Shown: positions 1 through 6,654, numbered from the stretch's first letter. The stretch is 21,461 bases of DNA from an uncultured Lachnospiraceae bacterium (GCA_910578085.1 CAJTPM010000048.1:1-21461), one strand, 5' to 3'. The notes: a model not told the origin generated them from the letters alone. Translations and numbers: made by a program.

Positions 1-26
1 TCAATACCTACTGCGTTCATGTTCAT
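1..26 (-). CDS. IS110-family transposase, N-terminal codons only
   Basis: Reading the minus strand from 26, the frame gives MNMNAVGID before the window ends. MNAVGIDVSKGKS-like starts are characteristic of IS110-family transposases of Firmicutes, in which the Asp begins the RuvC-like DEDD catalytic domain. A GGAG ribosome site (40-37) sits 10 bases before this ATG; a second in-frame ATG at 20 is the alternative start. Only eight complete codons are visible, so the family call rests on the start motif plus the long structured leader. In this family the enzyme works with an element-encoded bridge RNA. Confidence 0.65.
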
Positions 27-59
27 AAAAAAGTGACTCCTTAGTTGAGATTGCAATTG

Positions 60-215
60 GTCAGTACCAGTTTTACTCATTGCCCATTCAATCTACTGTG
101 GTGTGACGCGAACGCACCCTGAAGGTGGCTCAACCTGCATAAAACGAACGCTGCGAATGAAGAGCTGGTTAGCAGACTAATTTACGGGCGCAAAGCCCAA
201 GGAGGATTCCGCTAT
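60..215 (-). ncRNA. Candidate IS110 bridge RNA (seekRNA)
   Basis: The non-coding leader of the minus-strand transposase contains a series of hairpins. They are GGGC/GCCC (198-195 with 189-186, loop TTTGC), AGGT/ACCT (136-133 with 126-123), and a 6-bp stem GGTGCG/CACACC (118-113 with 105-100, loop TTCGCGT). IS110-group elements are known to encode their bridge RNA, which pairs with both target and donor DNA, in this position and orientation. The assignment rests on position and structure; transcript ends and guide loops cannot be fixed without the other IS end. No open reading frame covers the stretch. Confidence 0.55.
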
Positions 216-259
216 ACCGATTGCTCTTATCATTCTAACAGCTTAAGCAACAAATTGGA

Positions 260-282
260 TAACATCCTAACTGGATGTTAGG
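260..282. repeat. Perfect inverted repeat with two competing pairings
   Basis: TAACATCC (260-267) is the exact reverse complement of GGATGTTA (273-280), separated by five bases. A second, overlapping pairing exists between CCTAAC (266-271) and GTTAGG (277-282). The two stems exclude each other. The element lies between the IS110 end and the ribosome site of the gene at 322, so it could be an operator, an RNA switch for that gene, or part of the IS target. The sequence does not decide among these. Confidence 0.5.
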
Positions 283-321
283 AATATTAACCATAAATAT
301 ATTGTAGTAGGAGGATTTTTT

Positions 322-1017
322 ATGATGCTGAAAACACTTTACACCGCTGTCGGCCGCTTTGAGCGCAGGACAAACGGATGCCGGCGCTACTGCCCTGTTA
401 TCGTCCTTGGGGGAAAAGAATATATGGTCGATATGCAGGAAATGATCATCTGGAGCTGCCTGAACTGGCGTATCGCCCGTATGGAAGAAATCGGGCGCCT
501 CTACACGGCGACTTTACCGGTACAGAAGGATATCGTAAACCGCTCCTGGAAGGACTGCGTGGAGCGGCTCCTGACACGGGGCCTGCTGATCTGTGGGAAA
601 GGAGAAACGGAATATGATGCCCTTTATGACCTGCTCTCTTCCATGTACATCATCCCCACGGACGGCTCCAGCTTTCTAAGGGTCCTGTCTTTCCTGAAGC
701 TGACCCTTGTAAACCATGTGCCGTTTTCCTCTGCCAGAAAACTCTTCCGCCATGACCAGCGTACCGAAAACGAAAAACAGGTCATGGCCCTTGCAAAGCA
801 GGCCCTGCTCTCCACCGCAGAACTGATCCGGTGCATGGAAAAGGATATCCGCGCCCTCCCTACAGAGGAAAGCATCCTGGAAGGGCTCTATGACGATGCG
901 GACACTACCAGCGACAACATCAGCTGCATGATGCGCCTCTCCCCCAAAAGCAAGGCCGTTACGCTTGCAGTCGCAAACCTGTACCTGCGCCAGCAGATTA
1001 TTTTTGAAAGGATATGA
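322..1017 (+). CDS. Uncharacterised protein of the conjugative/plasmid accessory cluster
   Basis: This 231-residue soluble protein is preceded by a strong GTAGGAGG ribosome site. It has no signal peptide or membrane segment. The sequence looks mostly helical. A region around residues 38-100 (MQEMIIWSCLNW to LLTRGLLICGKG) could be a winged-helix-like fold, since it runs from a helix pair into a short basic turn before 'GLL', but this is a shape impression only. It is the first gene right of the IS110 end and is followed after six bases by a membrane-protein gene, so the two are probably co-transcribed. I do not recognise a family and assign no function. Confidence 0.75.
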   Translation: MMLKTLYTAVGRFERRTNGCRRYCPVIVLGGKEYMVDMQEMIIWSCLNWRIARMEEIGRLYTATLPVQKDIVNRSWKDCVERLLTRGLLICGKGETEYDALYDLLSSMYIIPTDGSSFLRVLSFLKLTLVNHVPFSSARKLFRHDQRTENEKQVMALAKQALLSTAELIRCMEKDIRALPTEESILEGLYDDADTTSDNISCMMRLSPKSKAVTLAVANLYLRQQIIFERI

Positions 1018-1023
1018 TATCAC

Positions 1024-1551
1024 ATGGAACAATGGTTGAACGCCCCTTTTACCCTCCGGCTGAAAGTTTTTCTGATCCTGTTTATGGGGATCGGCAGCCT
1101 TTTCATCGCTGCCATTGTATTTTTCCTCTCCCATGACCGGCTTTTGCTGGTTTTAAGCGGCATCATCTTCGGCGGCTGTCTGTTCCGCAGCGCCGGGCTC
1201 CTGGTCTTGCTCCTGCGTGGGGATTATGAAACCATCACGGGGATCTGTACCGCCGTTTCCTCTCTGCCCTTACGCAGGTATCGCAAAATAGAGCTTACCG
1301 ACAGCCAGGGAGCCGCCATCATCCTGCTTTTGGGAAAACAGGTGAAGATAAAACCGGGCGGGTGTTACTGCTTTTACTTCCGGAAAGCCTCCCGCCCATC
1401 CCTGGGCAGCGAATACCTGGATGCCTCCCTCTCCACGGATCTGTTTTTAGGCTACGATTCCAGCCTGCCCGGAAACCTGCTCGAAGTCAAAGACTCCGCC
1501 GCGAGCAACGAATCATCAAACTTGGAACACTCCAACGAGCGGAGCCTTTGA
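1024..1551 (+). CDS. Small membrane protein with a cytoplasmic C-terminal domain
   Basis: This 175-residue protein starts six bases after the preceding stop. Two hydrophobic segments (about residues 13-35 and 39-64) are joined by a short charged turn (SHDR), then comes an RGDYET stretch and a soluble domain of about 110 residues. The hairpin membrane topology suggests both termini lie on the same side, with the soluble part probably cytoplasmic. The C-terminal 25 residues are Ser/Asn/Glu rich and likely disordered. No family is recognised. Its pairing with the gene at 322 suggests a small two-gene unit of the mobile element. Confidence 0.75.
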   Translation: MEQWLNAPFTLRLKVFLILFMGIGSLFIAAIVFFLSHDRLLLVLSGIIFGGCLFRSAGLLVLLLRGDYETITGICTAVSSLPLRRYRKIELTDSQGAAIILLLGKQVKIKPGGCYCFYFRKASRPSLGSEYLDASLSTDLFLGYDSSLPGNLLEVKDSAASNESSNLEHSNERSL

Positions 1552-1615
1552 CCCTCACGGCAGTCGCCAAATGCCCGCAAGCAGTCACTTGGCTCGTTGC
1601 CCGCGGGAATAAAAA

Positions 1616-1647
1616 ATCAGGATACTGCAAAATAAAGGCAGCCTGAT
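1616..1647 (+). other. Hairpin downstream of the membrane-protein gene
   Basis: ATCAGG (1616-1621) pairs with CCTGAT (1642-1647), and CTGC (1625-1628) pairs with GCAG (1638-1641) inside it. No proper T-run follows (CCCTGTTTATAG), so it would be a weak terminator at best. It lies 65 bases after the stop at 1551. Confidence 0.3.
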
Positions 1648-1732
1648 CCCTGTTTATAGATAGGAAGCCCTGTGTGCAGTCTCCTGGGCATCCGGCTACA
1701 AGATATTGTATTTTGCCACTCCAAAATTCTAT

Positions 1733-1773
1733 ATATAGTGTTTATGAACTTGACATCCACCAGATATAGTGTT
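1733..1773 (+). promoter_or_regulatory. Paired 10-bp direct repeats around the -35 region (candidate operator)
   Basis: ATATAGTGTT occurs at 1733-1742 and again at 1764-1773, exactly 31 bases (about three helical turns) apart. The first copy is just upstream of the -35 box at 1750; the second ends on the first base of the -10 box. Two same-face sites flanking a consensus promoter are a common operator arrangement. The regulator is unknown; the XRE protein at 14137 is one candidate. Confidence 0.5.
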
Positions 1774-1778
1774 ATACT
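1750..1778 (+). promoter_or_regulatory. Consensus sigma-A promoter driving the SSB-like gene cluster
   Basis: TTGACA (1750-1755) and TATACT (1773-1778) are separated by 17 bases, nearly the ideal sigma-A arrangement. Transcription would start near 1785, leaving a leader of about 188 bases before the start codon at 1973. This leader contains a perfect palindrome TTGTATACAA (1874-1883) and a terminator-type hairpin. No convincing leader peptide was found. Confidence 0.85.
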
Positions 1779-1881
1779 TACTTTGTAATTGATTTTTGTG
1801 CGTATCCTTTCAGGATTGCAGGCAGGTTTGTCTGTACGGCGGTGAAGACATCGCATTGCACACGCTGTTAAGTTTGTATAC

Positions 1882-1938
1882 AAGTGTCAGTGGTATTACT
1901 GCGCCCGTTTGGGCCGGGTTCCCGCTGGCACTTTTTTT
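1882..1938 (+). terminator. Terminator-like hairpin in the leader of the SSB-like gene (possible attenuator)
   Basis: AAGTGTCAG (1882-1890) pairs with CTGGCACTT (1925-1933) with one wobble, and a run of seven T follows (1932-1938). An inner stem GCCC/GGGC (1903-1906 with 1911-1914) can form in the loop. It sits between the strong promoter and the gene it should serve, so it fits an attenuator or a site of regulated read-through. The 3' arm can alternatively pair with 1951-1958, next to the ribosome site. Confidence 0.6.
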
Positions 1939-1972
1939 ATAGATAACAAGGCCAGTGGCAGAAAGGAGTGTT

Positions 1973-2383
1973 ATGGCACAGATTTTTGCATTTGGACGTG
2001 TGGAGAATGACCTGGCCCCCAAAAAGAGCCAGAAGGATTCCACCTATGTCTGTTTCGGTTTTACCGAGCAGACAGGCAAAGGGCAGTTCCAGTATTACCA
2101 GGTATGGGCATGGGAGGATGAAGTATCCCGCCTGATCCGGCTTGGCGTCAAAAAGGACAGCCGGCTGTGGATCACCGGCACACAGCAGCTGGTAGACTGT
2201 ACCATGGGCCACGGAAAGGAACGGACAAAAATCCTGAAGATCTATCTTTCCAATTTCGGATTTCTTCCGGGCCGCATCCCTAAAGAAAGCTCCACTGATT
2301 TTCCAGATGATCCTGAGACAGCGGCCGCCGCCCCTCCCCCTGTGGAGGTACTGGACGGGGAACGTGAGTCTCTGCCGGAATGA
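1973..2383 (+). CDS. Single-stranded DNA-binding protein-like (OB-fold)
   Basis: This 136-residue protein reads as a divergent plasmid/ICE SSB. The first 100 residues alternate short strands with conserved aromatic positions (YVCFGF, QYYQVWAW, LWITGTQQL, ILKIYLSNFGFL), matching the OB-fold order. A Pro/Ala/Glu linker then leads to the end LDGERESLPE. The usual SSB acidic tip DDDIPF is missing. The same LDGERE-x-LP tail ends the Cys4 protein encoded at 4482, which suggests a shared binding partner. Start chosen at ATG 1973 after GAAAGGAG; an upstream in-frame start lacks a ribosome site. Likely role: coating single-stranded element DNA during transfer or replication. Confidence 0.7.
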   Translation: MAQIFAFGRVENDLAPKKSQKDSTYVCFGFTEQTGKGQFQYYQVWAWEDEVSRLIRLGVKKDSRLWITGTQQLVDCTMGHGKERTKILKIYLSNFGFLPGRIPKESSTDFPDDPETAAAAPPPVEVLDGERESLPE

Positions 2384-2400
2384 ATCCCGTTCCGGCGCTA

Positions 2401-2462
2401 AAAGAGGAACCCTGTCGGTTTTCAGAATGAACCTGAAATGCCGGCATGGTTCCTCTTTTTTT
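2401..2462 (+). terminator. Long intrinsic terminator after the SSB-like gene
   Basis: AAAGAGGAACC (2401-2411) pairs perfectly with GGTTCCTCTTT (2448-2458), followed by seven T (2456-2462). The long loop continues with TTTCAG/CTGAAA (2420-2425 with 2433-2438) and CGG/CCG pairs, making an unusually tall structure. It lies inside a run of same-strand genes, so either downstream genes have their own promoters or RNA polymerase reads through under control. Confidence 0.8.
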
Positions 2463-2509
2463 GTGCATGCAGGTTACTTTCAACAACAGCAAAGAAAGGA
2501 AGGTTAAAA

Positions 2510-3322
2510 ATGAAGAGTGACAAAGCCCTTTGGGGCAGCATCAGCATCCTGATCGGTGCAGTCATCGCTATACTGGCACTCATAAGGGGGCCCTGGCAGA
2601 CATGGTCCCTGATCGGGGTATTCACCCTCTGGGGGCTGTGGGTTGTAACAGTACTTTTGCGGCCGTACATGCAGCAGGCGAAACGCCGCAGGATGCGTGA
2701 ACAGCTTGCAAAGAAACGTCTGGCGGAAGGGATCGCCCCCTCCCAGCCTATGGGGATTCCAACTATGGAGGCCCCGGAAACGGAACTGCTCCTGCTCCGT
2801 CATGTCAACCACCGGATCTCCGCCTATCTTCGGGCGGTTTATCCTGACGTTCGCTGGGAGTGGTGCGAAAAGAACCCTGAAAAACTGGCGCTGGCAGGAG
2901 GGACCGGGCGCATCCGCCTTTATGGAATCCCGGATTTTGACCATGCTGATGTATGCATGGACCAGAGCGCCGGCATCACCTGTAACATGTTAAAGATCGT
3001 TCCTCTCTCGGAAGCCGGAGGCGGCGAACCGGAAGATACCGTCCCGTCCAACAAGCAGCCGGTAGACCCTCAGATCTGGTATGAGGTCCAGGGCCGGAAA
3101 GTCCTGGAGGCTCTTGTGGCAGACTTGAATTCCCGCGGCCACAGCCGTCTCACGATCCACGAAGACGGCGATATCTGCGTCGAGGAGGACACGGAGGAGG
3201 TGGCAAAAGAACACCTTGCCGGCTTTCCGGAAAAGACGTACTGGCCCCGGCTTCAGCAGGTTTTTGAGCGCAACGGGCTGGCGGCTGAGGTCACGGCAAA
3301 GGGCATCCAGATCTCCTGGTAA
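2510..3322 (+). CDS. Membrane-anchored protein with a large soluble domain
   Basis: This 270-residue protein has two N-terminal membrane segments (about residues 8-26 and 31-51), then a strongly basic stretch (QQAKRRRMREQLAKKR) marking the cytoplasmic side, and a soluble domain of about 200 residues. ATG 2510 follows AAAGGAAGG; a longer upstream frame runs into the terminator stem and is not used. Residues near 95-160 (RAVYPDVRWEWCEKNPE, RIRLYGIPDFDHADV) look like an ordered alpha/beta domain. No family is recognised. Its place between SSB-like and DUF932 genes suggests a membrane-associated accessory role in element maintenance or transfer; that is inference only. Confidence 0.75.
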   Translation: MKSDKALWGSISILIGAVIAILALIRGPWQTWSLIGVFTLWGLWVVTVLLRPYMQQAKRRRMREQLAKKRLAEGIAPSQPMGIPTMEAPETELLLLRHVNHRISAYLRAVYPDVRWEWCEKNPEKLALAGGTGRIRLYGIPDFDHADVCMDQSAGITCNMLKIVPLSEAGGGEPEDTVPSNKQPVDPQIWYEVQGRKVLEALVADLNSRGHSRLTIHEDGDICVEEDTEEVAKEHLAGFPEKTYWPRLQQVFERNGLAAEVTAKGIQISW

Positions 3323-3355
3323 TCCCACACACAACAAGAAAGGAGTTGAACACGA

Positions 3356-4426
3356 ATGAAAGAAGGTCTTACCCTGAATGAAATGGCCGCTGAGATCACA
3401 AGGCAGAACAGCATGAAGGAGGATTATCTGGTCGATACCCGGAGCCTGCAGATGGAGCCTTATGACTCCCAGATCTATCTTCATATGTTTGACGGGAACA
3501 CCGAGCCGGTGGAACCCATGCAGGTCAACACCATTGCCCACCGGCAGTTTGGGACCCATTTAAAGATCCCTGCGCCTTATTATGACCGGATGCTCACGGA
3601 AAAGCCGGAACTTCTGGCCGCAAATGTGAACGCCTGGCTTCAGCATTCCCCGTCCAAACGGCTTCTGCGTACCATGGGAGGCACCGCAAGGGCATTCTTA
3701 AGCAACCGTTACCGGCGGATCGACAACATGGAGATCGCCACCGCCGTCCTTCCCATTATAGGACAGATGGAGGGCGCCAGGTTTGAAAGCTGCCAGATCA
3801 CGGACAGCCGGATGTATATGAAAGTGGTGAATCCCCGCCTCGAAGCGGAGGTTGTTCCGGGAGACATTGTACAGGCCGGCGTCATCATCTCCAACAGTGA
3901 GACCGGCATGGGGGCAGTCAGTATCCAGCCCCTTGTCTACCGTCTGGTATGCAGCAACGGCATGATCGTCAATGACGCACAGACACGCCGCAACCATGTG
4001 GGCCGGGTCAATGACATGGAAGATAACTTCCAGCTCTACTCAGAAAAGACTCTGGCTGCGGATGACAAAGCCTTTATCCTGAAGATCCAGGATACCGTCA
4101 GGGCCGCCGTGGAAGAGGCACGTTTTGCCCAGGTGGTCGGCCTGATGCAGAATGCTTCCCAGGCCGAAATGAACACCAAAGATGTTCCCGGTATCGTCAA
4201 ACTGGCCAGCCGGGAATTCCACATCACAGACGATGAGGGGGAAGGCATCCTCCAGCATCTGATCGAGGGAAAAGACCTTACGCTGTACGGGCTTTCCAAT
4301 GCAGTCACCCGGCACAGTCAGGATGTGGAGAACTATGACAGGGCCACCCAGCTGGAGAGTATCGGCTACAACATTCTTTCCATGCCGGCCCGCCAGTGGA
4401 ACCGGATCAACCAGATGGCCGCCTGA
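3356..4426 (+). CDS. DUF932 protein (phage/plasmid-like protein)
   Basis: The 356-residue protein matches the DUF932 family (phage/plasmid-like protein TIGR03299). It has an N-terminal region with 'HRQFGTHLKIPAPYYDRM', then 'RTMGGTARAFLSNRYRRIDN', a central 'YMKVVNPRLEAEVVPGDIVQAGVIISNSETGMGAVSIQPLVYRLVCSNGMI', and a C-terminal helical part. Family members are common on phages, plasmids and ICEs, usually near recombination or ssDNA-binding genes; their biochemical role is not established. The start follows AAGGAGTTGAACACGA. The next gene, encoding a Cys4 protein, begins 55 bases later with no terminator between, so the two are probably co-transcribed. Nothing looks truncated. Confidence 0.85.
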   Translation: MKEGLTLNEMAAEITRQNSMKEDYLVDTRSLQMEPYDSQIYLHMFDGNTEPVEPMQVNTIAHRQFGTHLKIPAPYYDRMLTEKPELLAANVNAWLQHSPSKRLLRTMGGTARAFLSNRYRRIDNMEIATAVLPIIGQMEGARFESCQITDSRMYMKVVNPRLEAEVVPGDIVQAGVIISNSETGMGAVSIQPLVYRLVCSNGMIVNDAQTRRNHVGRVNDMEDNFQLYSEKTLAADDKAFILKIQDTVRAAVEEARFAQVVGLMQNASQAEMNTKDVPGIVKLASREFHITDDEGEGILQHLIEGKDLTLYGLSNAVTRHSQDVENYDRATQLESIGYNILSMPARQWNRINQMAA

Positions 4427-4481
4427 CGCAGCCACTCTGACACGATTACAACATCATTTTAATTTCAAGGAGGAAAACAGT

Positions 4482-5318
4482 ATGTATAACACTCAGAACA
4501 ACGCTTTGGCAGAACAGAAATTTATGCTCCCGGCAGCCATGCCGGAAGGCGAGTTTACCCAGGAAGAACTGGCGGAGGATATGGACGGCCTGCAGATGAG
4601 CTTCCCCCGGATCAAGATCCCGGCCGGCGGCGGACTGGTATTTGAGTTTCCCTCAGATGACCCGGAAAATCCTGACTTCGCTAAAACGCTGGAAGGAGTT
4701 ATCCTTTTCAACCATCCCAACAACGCTTACTGGCCGGAAGGCAGCGAGTATGACGACAATGCCACTCCCCTCTGCTCTTCCGTAGACGGAAGACAGGGGA
4801 TCGGGGAGCCGGGCGGTTCCTGTGCAGCCTGCGCTTTAAACCAGTTTGGTTCTGCTGCTGAAGGGGCTGGAAAAGCCTGCAAGAACATGCGTGTGCTCTA
4901 CCTGCTCCGCAGCGGTGAGTTCATGCCGTTACAGGTGACCCTGCCGCCTACCAGTCTGAAACCCTTCCGGGAGTTTATGAACCAGTCCTTTATGCTCCGC
5001 CGCCGTGCGACCTATGGCAGCGTGGTGCAGATCGGGCTTAAAAAAATGAACAACGGAAAGGATGATTACAGTGTTGCCACCTTCCGCCGCCTGTACGATT
5101 TCAGTGGTGAGGAGCTGGCACAGATCCGGAAGTTTGCAGACGGTTTTAAAGAACAGATCCGCATGATGCTCCAGCAGCGCACTGCCATCAATGAAACCCA
5201 GCATGACGATGGCTGCGATTATGGTAAGAGCAATGTGGAAGTCCTGCCTGCAGGCGGAAGCGGAAAGTTTAACTACGGGCAGCCCCTTGACGGAGAACGT
5301 GAGGCCCTGCCTGCCTGA
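4482..5318 (+). CDS. Four-cysteine (zinc-site-like) protein sharing a C-terminal tail with the SSB-like protein
   Basis: This 278-residue protein carries cysteines at 98, 114, 117 and 133 within a Gly-rich segment (GGSCAACALNQFGS ... GKACKNMRVLYLLRSG). The spacing suggests one zinc site. Residues 150-210 contain 'LPPTSLKPFREFMNQ' and a strand-rich 'YGSVVQIGLKKMNNGK'. Similar proteins with this Cys pattern occur on Firmicutes phages and plasmids beside ssDNA-binding or recombination genes, from memory. The last ten residues, LDGEREALPA, match the tail LDGERESLPE of the SSB-like protein encoded at 1973. A role in ssDNA binding or annealing is inferred, not shown. ATG 4482 follows AAGGAGG. Confidence 0.7.
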   Translation: MYNTQNNALAEQKFMLPAAMPEGEFTQEELAEDMDGLQMSFPRIKIPAGGGLVFEFPSDDPENPDFAKTLEGVILFNHPNNAYWPEGSEYDDNATPLCSSVDGRQGIGEPGGSCAACALNQFGSAAEGAGKACKNMRVLYLLRSGEFMPLQVTLPPTSLKPFREFMNQSFMLRRRATYGSVVQIGLKKMNNGKDDYSVATFRRLYDFSGEELAQIRKFADGFKEQIRMMLQQRTAINETQHDDGCDYGKSNVEVLPAGGSGKFNYGQPLDGEREALPA

Positions 5319-5331
5319 TTTAATGTAACTG

Positions 5332-5350
5332 ATATGGCCTTATGCCATAT
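5332..5350. repeat. Short perfect hairpin after the Cys4 gene
   Basis: ATATGGC (5332-5338) and GCCATAT (5344-5350) are perfect reverse complements around five bases. It stands immediately before the stronger terminator at 5361 and may be an RNA-stabilising stem or a protein site. Confidence 0.4.
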
Positions 5351-5360
5351 GAAACGTATG

Positions 5361-5400
5361 AAAGGATTCTCCCGGTTTAGTGCCGGGGGAGTCCTTTTCG
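5361..5400 (+). terminator. Intrinsic terminator before the sigma-like gene
   Basis: The arms 5361-5375 and 5383-5397 form a continuous 15-bp stem with two G-T pairs and loop TTTAGTG, followed by TTTT and CGCATTTT. The next ribosome site lies only about ten bases further on, leaving no room for a separate promoter after the hairpin. Confidence 0.8.
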
Positions 5401-5421
5401 CATTTTAAGGAGGAAATTTTT

Positions 5422-5964
5422 ATGAAGTGTGAAGTACCTTTAACTTCGGAACAATGCTTATTTGCAACTGAACACCACGGTCTTGTTTATAGCTTCTTAT
5501 ATGCAAATGATCTCCCCATAGATGAATTTTATGATGTTGTTATTTTCGGTTATCTTCGTGCAGTTTCTCGTTACTTTAATGAACCGGAACTACAACAGTA
5601 TTCATTTACCACGATTGCATGGCGCAGAATGTTGGCATGTATTTCTGATCATAGGAGAAAACAAAGGCGCCCCAAGCACAATGCTGATGTTATCAGCCTA
5701 CATGTCGGACCAAGCGAAAATAGTTTGCCGTTGGAAGAAACCATAGCGGCACCCAATCCACTTATGCGCCAGCTGGAAGAACAGCTGCTCCTGCATGATC
5801 TGGCAAAACGGGTATCCAAACAGCAGATGAACATTGTGCATCTGAAATTCTGCGGTTACAACAACCGCGATATTGCCCGCCGTCAGAACACCACCATGAA
5901 ACGTGTCCAGGAACTTCTGGAGGAAGTACGCACCGCACTGAGGGAGATATGCTGTGAAGAATAA
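5422..5964 (+). CDS. Sigma-70-like RNA polymerase factor of the mobile element
   Basis: This 180-residue protein has a region-2-like part (residues about 20-80: LPIDEFYDVVIFGYLRAV, then YSFTTIAWRRMLACISDHRRK). After a variable acidic linker comes a region-4-like helix-turn-helix (about 128-178: KQQMNIVHLKFCGYNNRDIARRQ, MKRVQELLEEVRTAL). Proteins of this size in clostridial ICEs act as alternative sigma or sigma-like activators. It sits right after an intrinsic terminator and is translated from AAGGAGG (spacing 9). The next gene overlaps its end by 11 bases, so translation is probably coupled. Codon use is more AT-rich than in the flanking genes in its first half, possibly reflecting a different origin. 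Confidence 0.7.
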   Translation: MKCEVPLTSEQCLFATEHHGLVYSFLYANDLPIDEFYDVVIFGYLRAVSRYFNEPELQQYSFTTIAWRRMLACISDHRRKQRRPKHNADVISLHVGPSENSLPLEETIAAPNPLMRQLEEQLLLHDLAKRVSKQQMNIVHLKFCGYNNRDIARRQNTTMKRVQELLEEVRTALREICCEE

Positions 5965-6310
5965 TATAATCAACCATTTTGAACCCTTTTTAGAGAAACG
6001 CAATGAACTTCTGGACGGCCTGGCATATCAGCTGTTATGGCTTTTGACGCAGCCCGAAGCTGAGCTGACGGAAACCGTTCTTTCAGAGTTTCCATGGGAT
6101 ATGTCCTTAATCGGTCCATTGCTGGAGACAGCGGAATCCTTACTCCAAAAAGCTGGTTTTCCAACCTGTTATCCCTTTTATGGTGAAAATGAGATCCCCT
6201 GTATCCACGCCGATCAATGTCGGCACCCAGACTGTCCACTCATGATAGCAGACAACACCGTTTTGTCCAAAAAAACAATACATAAGCAGAATGGAGGTCA
6301 GAAAAGATGA
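5954..6310 (+). CDS. Small cysteine-containing protein coupled to the sigma-like gene
   Basis: This 118-residue protein starts with GTG inside the end of the sigma-like gene, after AGGGAGAT. Its N-terminal 65 residues are helical. The C-terminal part has cysteines at 72, 83, 89 and 94 with histidines between them (CIHADQCRHPDC), a plausible metal-binding cluster. The tight overlap with the sigma-like gene suggests it modulates that factor (for example as an anti-sigma or redox/metal-sensing partner), but this rests only on gene order. It also overlaps the next gene by ATGA. Confidence 0.65.
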   Translation: MKNNIINHFEPFLEKRNELLDGLAYQLLWLLTQPEAELTETVLSEFPWDMSLIGPLLETAESLLQKAGFPTCYPFYGENEIPCIHADQCRHPDCPLMIADNTVLSKKTIHKQNGGQKR

Positions 6311-6570
6311 AAATGAAAACAAAAAACTATGGAGAAAAGAAAAAAGTAATGCTCTGCGGAACGCTCCTGTTCCCGATCACTGTCGGAAAGCCTGCTGTAT
6401 TTGCGGCTGAGGGAAGTGTCTACCGAACATCCAATGTGGTAGCCCTGCACGAGCAGACCGAAGACAATATCCATTTTGAGACCAGGAATACCCATTATCA
6501 CCTTTCTATGAGCCCTTTTCCGCTGGCGGTCATGAGTCCGCTCCCTGTGAGACTGGCCGCATGTGCGTGA
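6307..6570 (+). CDS. Small secreted protein with a signal peptide
   Basis: The 87-residue product has a lysine-rich start (MKMKTKNYGEKKK), a hydrophobic core (about residues 14-28) and a plausible signal peptidase site at VFA-AEG (residues 31-36). The mature part would be about 53 residues, ending LPVRLAACA. It starts on the ATGA overlap with the gene before it, after GGAGGTCAGAAAAG, so it belongs to the same transcript. No family is recognised. A hairpin terminator follows. A short extracellular peptide produced by a mobile element could be a signal, a toxin-like peptide or a cell-envelope factor; nothing in the sequence decides this. Confidence 0.6.
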   Translation: MKMKTKNYGEKKKVMLCGTLLFPITVGKPAVFAAEGSVYRTSNVVALHEQTEDNIHFETRNTHYHLSMSPFPLAVMSPLPVRLAACA

Positions 6571-6589
6571 ATGGACTCTGAGCAACTGT

Positions 6590-6654
6590 GGCAGCCGCAT
6601 CTGTGCTGGCTGCCTCCATGTTCCGGCCGTGGCTTATCCAGACCACGGCCTTTT
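6590..6654 (+). terminator. Tandem hairpins with terminator features before the DUF4942 gene
   Basis: GGCAGCC (6590-6596) pairs with GGCTGCC (6608-6614). The second stem is GGCCGTGG (6625-6632) with CCACGGCC (6643-6650), followed by TTTTCTAATT. The second stem is a good intrinsic terminator, only about ten bases from the ribosome site of the next gene. Confidence 0.7.

Larger units (their letters stand above)
1..225 (-). mobile_element. Left end of an IS110-family insertion sequence (truncated by window edge)
   Basis: The minus strand starts a transposase at position 26, preceded by about 190 bases of non-coding, hairpin-rich DNA. This is the layout of the left end of IS110-group elements, where a long non-coding leader lies upstream of the transposase. 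These elements usually lack terminal inverted repeats, so the outer boundary cannot be placed exactly; somewhere between about 205 and 260 is likely. The element separates the accessory cluster starting at 322 from whatever lay to the left. Confidence 0.7.

Noticed and set aside
676..1134. 152-aa minus-strand frame across the first two genes
   Set aside because: It is a shadow of two well-supported plus-strand genes, with no ribosome site.
1798..1845. Possible 15-codon leader peptide starting with GTG before the SSB-like gene
   Set aside because: There is no ribosome site, no codon bias typical of attenuation peptides, and it ends well before the hairpin.
1922..1958. Alternative 8-bp stem (1922-1929 with 1951-1958) as an antiterminator
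   Set aside because: Its 3' arm is transcribed after the T-run, so it cannot prevent termination; at most it affects translation after read-through.
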